Translations under genes and position numbers: made by a program
Notes under the pieces: model-generated
Databases searched by the model: none
Told to the model about the DNA's origin: nothing
Seen by the model: the letters and a program-made list of their open reading frames with translations, nothing else
Origin: Mimachlamys varia
Taxonomy: Eukaryota; Mollusca; Bivalvia; Pectinida; Pectinidae
DNA length: 64,000 nucleotides
Reading direction: 5' to 3'
Assembly (NCBI GenBank): GCA_947623455.1
Contig: OX392533.1
Coordinates: 34,950,729-35,014,728 of the forward strand
Shown: in pieces, positions 47,101-54,664 of the stretch
How positions within the stretch are numbered: the first letter of the stretch is position 1
Layout: every line of letters begins with the position of its first letter

Positions 47101-50100
47101 ATCTGGGTGCACCGACGCAACTTTGACACCACAGTCGGTTACTTATCAACTGGAAAAGACAACCAAAGGTACTCTTCTCTGGCAATCCTGTTATAAAGTA
47201 TTCCCTTAAATACTCTCATTAGTATGCCCTCTTGCTGTGATTGAGAATGATGCCGAAGTTCTTAAATGAGGACGTGATATGTTTTGGATGTGACCTAGAT
47301 TTTGCAAGTATCGTCGATGAAGCAAAAGACTCATCCTGAACACCTGGTCTGATTATCTTGTACATTTTTAAAGGCCTTTGTGCAAATCTGTCCTTTGTTC
47401 TTATTTTGTCTCTCGTTTAATCGATTTTGACTTGGGATTATGGCTTTGTTGATGAGTCAGTATTCTCTGTGTCAGTTAGTTGTGAATGCTTTGTTAGAGT
47501 GTCATGTTTGTAGTCTCTAGCGTTTGTAGGAATTTGATGCTCATTGATTTCTGTTAACACTTCAGGTCGTTCTCTTGGAGATATCTCAGAAAAGGAGATG
47601 GGAATGATAGCAAGAGCTCTGGATAAAAAGCAGGCCAAACGACTGAAGAGAATGGTTCCTATGGCATTGAAACATCAGATCGAGGAAGATGACAAGGGGA
47701 ACTGTAGAAACCAGTATTTTCAACTCCTGAAAGTAGTCCGATGTAGGTATAGAGATATGGATTTCGAAGATTTTAAGAAGAGGATTGCCTTGACCAGGAC
47801 GTATTGTCGTCAGGTATTTAGAATTTTATGAAATGTACTGTTACAGTTATGAACGGCTTGATGCCTTCATGTAAACGCGCCTTCATTTCTTGGTATAAAG
47901 ATGACGTCACACACATATGCTGCAATTAAATTAAATTTAGTAATTGATATAGTTTGCAAAAAAAAAATAACTAAACTGCATCATACAACTGTTTCGTCCT
48001 CCTAGAACTCTTCAGTGATGCTAGGGGCCAAAAGGTGTGAATCCAAAATGTTTAATCTGATGTAGAAGCAGAAGGGAAGTACATGTATAATACAATTATA
48101 TTATATGACTTAATTTTAAATACCCCGTAGGTTTTTAATGCATTATGTATTGTACAATTTTATTCTATTTATTACAGATGTCGCACCAAAAGAGGATTTA
48201 CATGGAAACAGGTATGACCTAAGTTTTAACTCAATAGTGAATACATTCCTTACGAAAGACTATTTACTCACTCACCCCACATATAAAAACCCCCACCCCA
48301 CCCAACTATTCACAGTTTGGAATAGTTCATCTTAACACTTTTGGGTGAATAAGTTAATTAATCAAGTATTGGTGTATTTCTTTATTCTAAGGATCCCTGT
48401 ACCATTTCTAAAGGTTTTACCTTAACAAATAAACATAATTTCCATGTATGACTCTAGCTTTGATTATTTCTAAAATAATCGAAGACTCTATTTGATGTAG
48501 TATTTATTCTTAAGGAGGTGTGCCAATCTTGGTCTTCTGGTTGCTATCACCGATACTTTACATTATTTTTAGCTCACCTGGCCCGAAGGGCCAAGTGAGC
48601 TTATGTGATGGTGCAGCGTCCGTCGTCCGTCCGTCCGTCCGTCCGTCCGTCCGTCCGTCCGTCCGTCCGTCCGTCCGTCCGTCCGTCAACTTTTTCCTTT
48701 AAACGACTTCTTCTAAAATATTGAAAGGCCTAGTGATATGAAATTTGGCTGGTAGCTTTCTTGGAAGGAGCTGAACAAAGTTTGCGAAAAAAAAATCACT
48801 TTGACCTAATTTCAAGGTCACAGGGGTCAAAAATGTCGAAACCTTCTAACAACTTCTTCTAAAATACCGTCAGGCACAGAGACCTCATATTTGACCGGTA
48901 GCTTCCTTGGATAAAGCCGAAAAAAGTTTGCGAAAAGAAATGACCTTGACCCATATTCAAGGTTACAGTGAGGTTAAATCTATTTAAACCTTTAAACGAC
49001 TTCTTCTAATAAACCAAAATTCCTAGAAGTATGATATTTGGCTGCAAAGTTCCTTGGATAAAGCCCAACAACGTTTGTGAAAAGAAATGACCTTGACCTA
49101 TATTCAAGGTCACAAGGGTCGAATCTGTTAAAACCTTTAAACGACTTCTTCTGAAATACCAAAAGCCCTAGAAACATGGTATATGGCTGAAAGGTTCCTT
49201 GGATGAAACCTGACAAAGGTTGCGAAAAGAAATGACCTTGATCTATATTCAAGGTCACAGGGGTCAAATCTGTTAAAACCTTCAAACGACATCTTCTGAA
49301 GTACCAAAAACCCTAGAAGCATGATATTTAGCTGAAATGTTCCTTGGATTAAGTCCAAGAAAGTTTGCGAAAAGAAATGACCTTGACCTATATTCAAGGT
49401 CACAGGGGTCAAATCTGTTAAAACCTGTAAACGACTTCTTCTGAAATACCAAAAGCCCTTGAAGCATGATATTTGGCTGACAGGTTTCTTGGATAAAGCC
49501 CGACAAAGTTTGCGAAAAGAAATGACCTTGATCTATGTTCAAGGTCACAGGGGTCAAATATGTTAAAACCTTTAAACGACTTCTTTTGAAGTACCAAAAG
49601 CCCTAGAAGCATGATATTTGGCTGAAAGGTTCCTTGGATTAAGCCCGACAAATTTTGCGAAAAGAAATGACCTTGACCTATATTCAAGGTCACAGGGGTC
49701 AAATCTGTTAAAACATTCAAACCACTTCTTAGGAAGTACCAAAAGCCCTAGAAGCTTGATATTTAGCTGAAAGGATCCTTGGATGAAGCCCAACAAAGTT
49801 TGCGAAAAGAAATGACCTTGACCTATATTCAAGGTCACAAGGATCAAATCTGTTAAAACCTTCAAACGACATCTTCTGAAATACCAAAAGCCCTAGAATC
49901 ATGTTATTTGGCTGAAAGGTTCCTTGGATGAAGCCCGACAAAGGTTGCGAAAAGAAATGACCTTGACCTATATTCAAGGTCACAATAATCAAATCTGTTA
50001 AAACCTTCAAACGACATCTTCTGAAATACCAAAAGCCCTAGAAGCATGTTATTTGGCTGAAAGGTTCCTTGGATGAAGCCCGACAAAATTTGCGAAAAGA

Positions 50101-51282
50101 ATTGACCTTGACCTATATTCAAAGTCACAAGGGTCAAATCGGTTAAAAGCTTTGAGCAACTTCTTCTGATAAACTCAAATGCCTAGAGACATGATATTTG
50201 GCTGGTAGCGTCCTAGGATGAAGCCAAACAAAATTTGAAAATGAAAATGATGTTGTCTTATAAGGTCACAGGGGTAAAATATGTTTAAATCTTAACATGT
50301 TCTTCTAAATGTCTTACAGTAAAAGATTTTAGGGGACTTTAGGGTTACACTATAACATAAGTCAGAGATTGATACCAGGTGAGCGATGCAGGCCCATTGG
50401 GCCTCTTGTTATATGAACACCTTTAAGTTAGGTGGTCATGCCATTACATAAAATTAAGGTCAGGTCGGAGAGCATAACGAGTTACGTGGGAGGGGGTGGT
50501 CAAACTGGGGTTTCAGATTCATAAAATGTCCCATGTTTTGACAAAACTACATGATTTATTCATAATTGCAAAGCATTGTGCAATTCCAAACAGTAGAACA
50601 GCAAACTGATTATAAAAAGAGTCAATGGTGGAAAGTAGGTCACAGTTACCAGGACACTAACAAGTAAACATCGTAAATCAACAAGCTTGTTCTGATTGTA
50701 AACGTATATTTAGGTCATTTGCTTATTCACCACTTCATACATCAGCGAGTTATTTTGTTCTCTTCATTAGCTGGGAAATGTAAGTGTTTTCACGTTGTTC
50801 GTCTTTTCCTTCCGAGTCCTATATGATATTTAGCCCAATAGCATTTGGTAAAGGCATTTGCCTGAATGTTTTATCGTGAGTCCGTATTTTAACGGTTTAT
50901 TTGTATTAAAAACAAAATAAAAAATTCTTAATGTTCATATATCACTTCTCTTTCAACAGAGATAGAAAAGTTTCACCTGAGCAAGATCAAAGTGACAAAT
51001 CTTCGTCTGACCACAGTCCTATCATTGGTAGCCAGCAAAGACTACTACCTGCTGGGGATCGATCTTGGACTCTCCTCGGAAGCTATGGATGAGATCCACG
51101 CCCTCACAGGTGAACTTCTGTCAGAGAGGTGTCACCAGACGCTACGGAAGACCAAGGAGAGATTCCCTAAGAAAACGTGTGCAGACTTAGTACGAGCTAT
51201 CGCCAACTTGGGACACGATTACCACAGAGCTATTGAACTGCTTGTGCAGTCAGAACATTATTACCCGGTAAGATACAGCTAA
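38101..51282 (+). CDS. Ankyrin repeat / death domain protein, 14 exons (5' end not found)
   Basis: Joining 14 exons bounded by GT-AG sites gives 1617 nt in one continuous frame, ending at TAA 51280-51282 (about 538 residues). Exons 2-8 encode seven ankyrin repeats, mostly 99 nt phase-0 exons with TPLH-type motifs. Exons 9-11 are a charged, Lys/Glu-rich linker. Exon 12 encodes an all-helical domain resembling a death fold. Exon 14 encodes a death domain with LGLSSEAMDEIHAL and the later QTLRKTKERF...LVRAIANLG pattern. Ankyrin-death proteins are intracellular adaptors in cell-death or immune signalling; that role is inferred from domains. The N-terminus is incomplete: exon 1 starts after a consensus acceptor. 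A GTAAGA donor at 51268 may extend the protein into a further exon instead. Introns hold RT tails, MITEs, two hammerhead repeats and a Helentron-like array. Confidence 0.85.
38560..38658 (+). CDS. Ankyrin/death gene, exon 2
   Basis: 33 codons starting ETLCDAVENNDEAKVKQLL, the first ankyrin repeat with its inner-helix pattern. Acceptor ttaccag, donor gtgagt. Confidence 0.82.
38767..39030 (+). repeat. Tandem duplication of 131 bp in intron 2
   Basis: Two near-identical units starting CACTATTGTGAGGTCATAAA and CACTATTGTGACGTCATAAA. The second has a small extra TTTATGACGTC piece. Both carry the CRE-like palindrome TGACGTCA. Confidence 0.85.
39363..39452 (+). CDS. Ankyrin/death gene, exon 3
   Basis: 30 codons, TCLHIACQRGYLDIVCHLL: ankyrin repeat 2. 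Acceptor ttgtag, donor gtaatg. Confidence 0.85.
39820..40105 (+). repeat. Fragment of the TCCATCCTCGATATCCA MITE family
   Basis: GACATCCCTGGTATCCAAGG resembles the end of the element at 34328. GCGATTGGGCAGGC recurs near 44590. No right end found. Confidence 0.4.
40470..41083 (+). mobile_element. Retroelement copy (RT 3' part plus tail) in intron 3
   Basis: Begins at the NYDQHG-like codons (ACTATGACCAACACGGTTAA) and runs through CSEYRDFRDRC- and KTDVFEC-like codons with stops and small indels. It then enters the conserved tail (TTACATGGCGGGTGTCGTCG) and ends GCTTTGGTATTCTCTGATTT. Same strand as the host gene; noncoding. Confidence 0.75.
42240..42338 (+). CDS. Ankyrin/death gene, exon 4
   Basis: 33 codons, EYKTPLHEAVCRGQVHVAKE: ankyrin repeat 3 with canonical TPLHEA. 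Acceptor ttgacag, donor gtaagt. Confidence 0.88.
42540..42570 (+). repeat. G-rich run
   Basis: AGGAGGGGGGGGGGG; a homopolymer likely to vary in length. Confidence 0.6.
43310..43370 (-). mobile_element. Retroelement tail scrap in intron 4
   Basis: ACGCCTTCTGCTTCATCAAC and CACCTACCAT match the inverse of the tail's GGTGTCGTCGATGAAGCAGA. Confidence 0.45.
43472..43570 (+). CDS. Ankyrin/death gene, exon 5
   Basis: 33 codons, RSATPLFVAAQNCGEKMVKV: ankyrin repeat 4. Acceptor atttcag, donor gtatgt. Confidence 0.87.
43943..44026 (+). CDS. Ankyrin/death gene, exon 6
   Basis: 28 codons, YGQSPLHVARTASIIKILAS: a shortened ankyrin repeat 5 (five residues fewer than its neighbours). Acceptor tttacag, donor gtagca. 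Confidence 0.83.
44098..44315 (-). repeat. Hammerhead repeat, full-length copy in intron 6
   Basis: Matches 925-1155 end to end on the opposite strand, from ACTAGTTTAACTTTACTTCT to GTGTGTGTGTTACCTCA. Confidence 0.8.
44165..44208 (-). ncRNA. Hammerhead ribozyme, weakened copy
   Basis: On the minus strand the core CTGAAGA, stem II GTCCT/AGGAC and GAA are intact. Stem I is GCATTA against TGGTGT, which can still pair with wobbles. Stem III is ACAG against CTTA, so it has lost two pairs. Cleavage is doubtful. Confidence 0.7.
44400..44690 (+). repeat. Fragment related to the 34328-34660 MITE
   Basis: GCGATTTAGACATGACATATTC and GATTGGGCAGGCC resemble parts of 34.5-34.6 kb and 40.03 kb. No terminal repeats found. 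Confidence 0.35.
44803..44907 (+). CDS. Ankyrin/death gene, exon 7
   Basis: 35 codons, GDHGCTPLHCAARDFDDELI then KTLLDLGADPTVKNK: ankyrin repeat 6, the best match to consensus. Acceptor actcag, donor gtacgt. Confidence 0.9.
45015..45165 (+). mobile_element. Retroelement tail fragment in intron 7
   Basis: Diverged tail (GATGTCATTGAAGCAGAAGA, then CATATGGTCTTATTCC, then TTTATCGAATTTG). Confidence 0.5.
45233..45364 (+). CDS. Ankyrin/death gene, exon 8
   Basis: 44 codons, DGKTPRDLAEPQTW (start of the terminal ankyrin repeat), then a charged helix EDKTALKLLREAEKRFDE. Acceptor cttcag, donor gtaggg. Confidence 0.87.
45919..45961 (+). CDS. Ankyrin/death gene, exon 9
   Basis: 43 nt, NKSEEVGDIVNQLE plus one base (phase 1). 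Acceptor tttcag, donor gtaagt. Short, but needed to carry the frame into exon 10. Confidence 0.7.
46288..46373 (+). CDS. Ankyrin/death gene, exon 10 with NAGNAG acceptor
   Basis: VVDMDADNKISAVKKLEKPK then DSGNQQQK. The acceptor reads ttccagcag, so splicing at 46287 or 46290 would include or skip one Ala codon; both keep the frame. Donor gtgaat. Confidence 0.75.
46488..46669. mobile_element. Tigger/pogo-like MITE in intron 10
   Basis: CAGTGGACCCTCGATAATCC (46488) pairs with the inverse GGATTATCGCGGGTCGACTG ending 46667. About 180 bp with TA on the right border. Confidence 0.8.
46735..46815 (+). mobile_element. Retroelement tail scrap
   Basis: TTAATCGATTTTGAGTTCTG then GTTGACGCTTTGATATCC, the last 80 nt of the tail. 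Confidence 0.5.
47072..47168 (+). CDS. Ankyrin/death gene, exon 11
   Basis: KTSRKDKTVQSGCTDATLTP then QSVTYQLEKTTK plus one base; linker without a domain. Acceptor tttcag, donor gtactc. Confidence 0.75.
47215..47472 (+). mobile_element. Retroelement tail in intron 11
   Basis: Diverged copy of the tail (GTATCGTCGATGAAGCAAAA, GTTTAATCGATTTTGACTTG, ends AGTATTCTCTGTG). Confidence 0.65.
47566..47813 (+). CDS. Ankyrin/death gene, exon 12 (helical death-fold-like domain)
   Basis: 83 codons with the split first Gly, RSLGDISEKEMGMIARALDK ... CRYRDMDFEDFKKRIALT. Amphipathic helices and overall spacing fit a death-fold domain, but no diagnostic signature is present. Acceptor cttcag, donor gtattt. Confidence 0.83.
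47899..48080 (-). repeat. Hammerhead repeat in intron 12
   Basis: Minus strand; has the CTTCTGCTTCTACATCAG block, the ribozyme core and the GTGTGTGACGTCATC end. The outermost 5' part is missing. Confidence 0.78.
47978..48021 (-). ncRNA. Type I hammerhead ribozyme (intact)
   Basis: On the minus strand: GCATCA/TGATGC stem I, CTGAAGA core, stem II GTTCT against AGGAC (one G-U wobble), GAA, stem III ACAG against TTGT (one wobble), H17 = A. All core positions are kept and the single changes in stems preserve pairing. Confidence 0.83.
48178..48211 (+). CDS. Ankyrin/death gene, exon 13
   Basis: 34 nt, MSHQKRIYMET plus one base. It is supported by consensus sites (ttacag, gtatga) and because it links exons 12 and 14 in frame. 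A microexon, so less certain than the others. Confidence 0.65.
48618..48686 (+). repeat. (CGTC)n microsatellite
   Basis: About 17 tetranucleotide units directly behind the 5' hairpin of the Helentron-like element. Confidence 0.9.
48703..50330 (+). repeat. 145-bp tandem array, about 11 monomers
   Basis: The landmark ACGAC[TA]TCTTCTGAAATACC recurs at 48703, 48996, 49141, 49286, 49431, 49576 and on every 145 bp, with outer monomers more diverged. The other strand shows a chain of overlapping open frames of 77-100 codons; these are the repeat read in shifting frames (145 is not a multiple of three), not genes. Confidence 0.92.
50960..51282 (+). CDS. Ankyrin/death gene, exon 14 (death domain)
   Basis: Split Glu, then IEKFHLSKIKVTNLRLTTVL and a death domain: LLGIDLGLSSEAMDEIHAL, QTLRKTKERFPKKTCADLV, RAIANLGHDYHRAIELLVQ. 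Acceptor caacag. The frame ends VRYS-TAA at 51282, but the sequence CCG|GTAAGA at 51267 is a strong donor that could skip this stop. Confidence 0.87.
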
Positions 51283-51289
51283 CATGGTA

Positions 51290-52450
51290 TGTGAAATAGC
51301 ATCGCCAGCTGATATTTAAATTTATTTATAGGAGTTATGAAAAGTTTTTTTTCAATGTCTCAAAACTGTCCACAGCTGTCCATAGCCGGAGATATCTTCA
51401 AAAACTAAAACGCTTAATCTTATTCATTTAATGGTTATTGGTTCTAGAACTTTTCGGATTGTATAGGAAGCACTCGAAATACTAAAGTTTCTGCCCTGGA
51501 CCAATATTTTATAAATTTACGACATGGCATTTTAATAGTTAGCCTGAATTGCAGTTATAAACATATGTTAATATAATTGAAGACGAAAAAATCTTATAAT
51601 ACTGAGTCTGAATTTTATTCGTAAATATACCCAAGAATATATGTGATCAAACTAGTCTTTTAACAATAGATGCATTTTGCTGTTGAAACGTTTGAAGATC
51701 GGTAACCTTCCGAGAATTCATGACTTTCAGTTTTGAAATCCCTTATCAATACCAAAAAAATTATATATTAAAGAAATGGTTGTGCGGATTAAACTAGGTA
51801 AATAAACGGATCTTAGAAATTGTACAGATATTTGTAAAAAAAAATCAGGTCAAAGAAAAACCAACAGGGACTTGTCTTGTTATTTGAGAAAAATGTAGAT
51901 GATTTGCTATATGTTTTGTCGGCTGCATTTTAGATATAAGATTGTTAAACAACCTCAGCTGGCGAATACCATGCTAAAAGTAGCACAGGTGTTGTCAGAT
52001 AATAAATTTCAGATGATTCCGGTGAAATTTAATGTAGTGCGTTATAGTGATTTGACCTACTTTACGTGTATGTAATTAACGCTTCGAAGTGATGTAGTTT
52101 ATTTGCTTAATACGGTTTGCTGTCGTATATATACCGCTTCTTGCCTTCTTGTTTTAAAACCACTCTTACTAAATACCTCATTGTATATGCTAATCAAATG
52201 TAATATTTATGTAGGGTTTCATGGATATGGATATTGATCTTCATTTTCAAAGATAGTTCGTCTTTAATGATCTGAAGCAGATGCTCCATAAGTCGATGGA
52301 GACGTGGAACATAAGTTTGATCAGCCCAGTATTATAATATTCTATCTGGACTCTGGTACATCTACATGTTTCCTTGATCATATTGAAATTGCCTTACTCT
52401 ATAGTTGAGACGGGGGATTTCCAAATTGATAACAATTAAATGACGTCACG
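51290..52450. other. Downstream of exon 14, no exon seen
   Basis: A+T-rich. No convincing terminal exon or polyadenylation signal can be singled out. Confidence 0.4.
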
Positions 52451-52462
52451 TCAACACTAAAA

Positions 52463-52724
52463 GGGTGTTGCAAAAGGGTGGTCGGGTGGTGCAGTGGATA
52501 GCGCACTTGCCTTTCACCAAGGCGGTCGGGGTTCGACTCCCCGTCCGGACGTGAAAAGGTATGGGGTCACCTGCCCGACTACGTGGGTTTTCTCCGGGTA
52601 CTCCGGTTTCCTCCCACAATAAGACCCCTCGCGCGCTAATATCCGGGCGAACAAGAGTGATTAATATAAGTTGTATAACTTGTTTCATAATTGTTGTAAA
52701 ATAAATAAAGTTTAAAAAAAAAAA
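52463..52724 (+). mobile_element. tRNA-derived SINE with 11-bp target duplication
   Basis: Flanked by perfect CAACACTAAAA duplications (52452-52462 and 52725-52735). The head has a pol III A box TGGTGCAGTGG (52487-52497) and B box GGTTCGACTCC (52530-52540). The central domain is TTTTCTCCGGGTACTCCGGT, and the element ends in AATAAATAAAG and an A run. The clean duplication suggests a fairly recent insertion. Confidence 0.92.
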
Positions 52725-52804
52725 CAACACTAAAATAAAGTCGCGAACACATCACATTCTTTTAGTAAATAGGGTCAACAGGATAAAAGAAAAGTGGCAT
52801 TCAT

Positions 52805-54659
52805 TAGTCCAGTCATTTTAGCAAAAAAACAGGCCTTACCTCAAACTTATTGCAAAAGAATTTATTTTTTGGTTTTTGGAATGGTTATCATTTGTACAAT
52901 AACAGAAAAAAAGTCTACATCGATCAAAATTGGGGAAATTTATTTTTTAGCCATTTTTATGGTCCAGAAACAAGAAAAATTACATGTATGACAGTTTTTG
53001 AAGTGAAATATTTAGCTATTTTACAATAATTAACATATGAAATTAATTGTATAGGATGACCACATTGAGTAGAGCTCAGAATAACCAAAATTTGTCACCA
53101 AAAGCAATCTATCAACGATTAAATCAACTATCAAAATGGCTATTGTTTTTGTTTAATTTAACAATATTGACGTTTTTGTTCATTTTGAATTAAAAAGATA
53201 AAAATATCTGACTCTAAACAAACTTAATCTACACTTAGTTGCTGAAACCAAAACATATTAACTAATTTTAATTGATAAGAATTGGTATATTTTTATGTAA
53301 ACAAATAATATGACACTTCTTAATTGACCAGTTGAACCAATTTGGTGTTATTTCATGCCTACATGAACAATATCCGTATTTCTCTAACAAATATTTTGAT
53401 AAAAAGAAAAGCAAATGCTTCCAATCAGTTCATTTCCTTTTGTGTATTGTTTATATTGTTACGAAACAATAAATTTGGCAAGTTCTCTCAAAAAGTATAT
53501 TCAGTAACTGACGGTAAAAACTTCAATTCGTGCATTTTTGCCTGAACACTACAAAAATGGCAAAGTCCATCTATATGAACAACATAAATCATATTTTTTC
53601 GAATATGTCTTGTCCGATTTGAATATAATTTCGCCAATGGAACCACCATAAAACTTATGATTTCATGAGATGAATTTGAAGTTAACGATTCCTTTACTTT
53701 AGTATTTTCATTAAAAATTAAGTATCCCACCATTCATTTCCATTATCAGAATATGAAAAATCAATTTATCTAATCATCAATCATAAATTTAAATTTACTT
53801 TTATCCAGAAGGCTACGTCATGGTGGTAATTACTGCCAAATTATTTCAAAATCCAGCAAAAAGACAAGAAATATATTCACAATTTTGTTGTTGAAAAACG
53901 TGGACTTAGCCAATTTTAGTGGTCAAGTCAAATTTGCACCAAATGTGGTTTTCATCTACCTAATTTCAAGTAATATAATGGAGGTATCTTGTCAAATGTT
54001 TTATTTTTTGCTAAGAATAACTTGCATAGAAAATAATTTAATGCACATTTCAGCATACGCTGAAGGTATTTATAAAATATTGTTCACATAAATCGATGAA
54101 TCATTCAATTTTATTTAAAATCAGCTCCAAATCAGACCAACAGACAAACTTTGAGCAGCCATATAATTTAAAAGGTGTAAGTTAGATATTTCATTCTCTG
54201 AAATTTAAATAAGCAAACTATATGTGAATACATTCTCATAAAACAAGAATCAATAGTGACGTTGATTGATTGAGTAATCTTTCTTTAAAATCCAACACAA
54301 GCTGAAATATTGATAAATTAACAACATTTTAGTGATTTTCAAGGTGTCATAATTTTTTTCGTAAAACCTTTCAAACTGTTTTGTTATTGATTTTGTGTTG
54401 TACAACAAACAGGCTTGTCATACAATGCTTTTTAGTTATCCTGTATTACACCTGATGTTGATATTTGGGTTAAAAAATGGTCAATCAAGTAATTTTTTTA
54501 TATTTTCCCGATTTTTTAGGGGTAGAAAAAACTATTTTCCCCAATTTTGATTAATGTAGACTTTTTTTCTGTTACAATGTATACTTAAACCTGTATGCAA
54601 AACCAAAAATAAATTCTTTTGCAATTAGTTTGAGGTAAAATCATAAAATGACTGGACTA
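52805..54659. mobile_element. 1.85-kb element with about 150-bp inverted ends and TA duplication
   Basis: TA-GTCCAGTCATTTTA (52805) and TAAAATGACTGGAC-TA (to 54659) are inverse. Homology continues inward past GCAAAAGAATTTATTTTT and AACAGAAAAAAAGTCTACAT to CAAAATTGGGGAAA. The 1.5-kb interior is very A+T-rich, and no transposase motif is visible in its short open frames. TA duplication suggests the Tc1/mariner group; the element is non-autonomous or decayed. Confidence 0.78.
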
Positions 54660-54664
54660 CATGC

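Larger units (their letters stand above)
48571..50410 (+). mobile_element. Helentron-like element with 145-bp minisatellite
   Basis: The 5' end is a hairpin, AGCTCACCTGGCCC-GAA-GGGCCAAGTGAGCT (48571-48601). A CGTC microsatellite follows (48618-48686), then about eleven 145-bp monomers. The 3' side has CCAGGTGAGC (50375-50384), inverse to the 5' start, then the hairpin AGGCCCATTGGGCCT (50390-50404) and CTTGTTAT. The GAA-loop 5' hairpin, asymmetric inverted ends and 3' hairpin match 16602-17374. It sits in the last intron of the ankyrin gene. Confidence 0.8.

Noticed and set aside
48992..50137. Chain of seven overlapping minus-strand open frames of 77-100 codons with similar proteins
   Set aside because: They are the 145-bp satellite monomer read across frame shifts. 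No start context or splice signal, and the same sequence is part of a noncoding mobile element.
48571..50410. LTR retrotransposon or CRISPR-like array
   Set aside because: No long terminal repeats, no gag/pol; monomers are contiguous 145-bp satellites without spacers, and the DNA is eukaryotic.
52487..52555. Possible functional tRNA gene
   Set aside because: Pol III boxes are present, but the acceptor stem does not close and the unit continues into a SINE body with target duplications.
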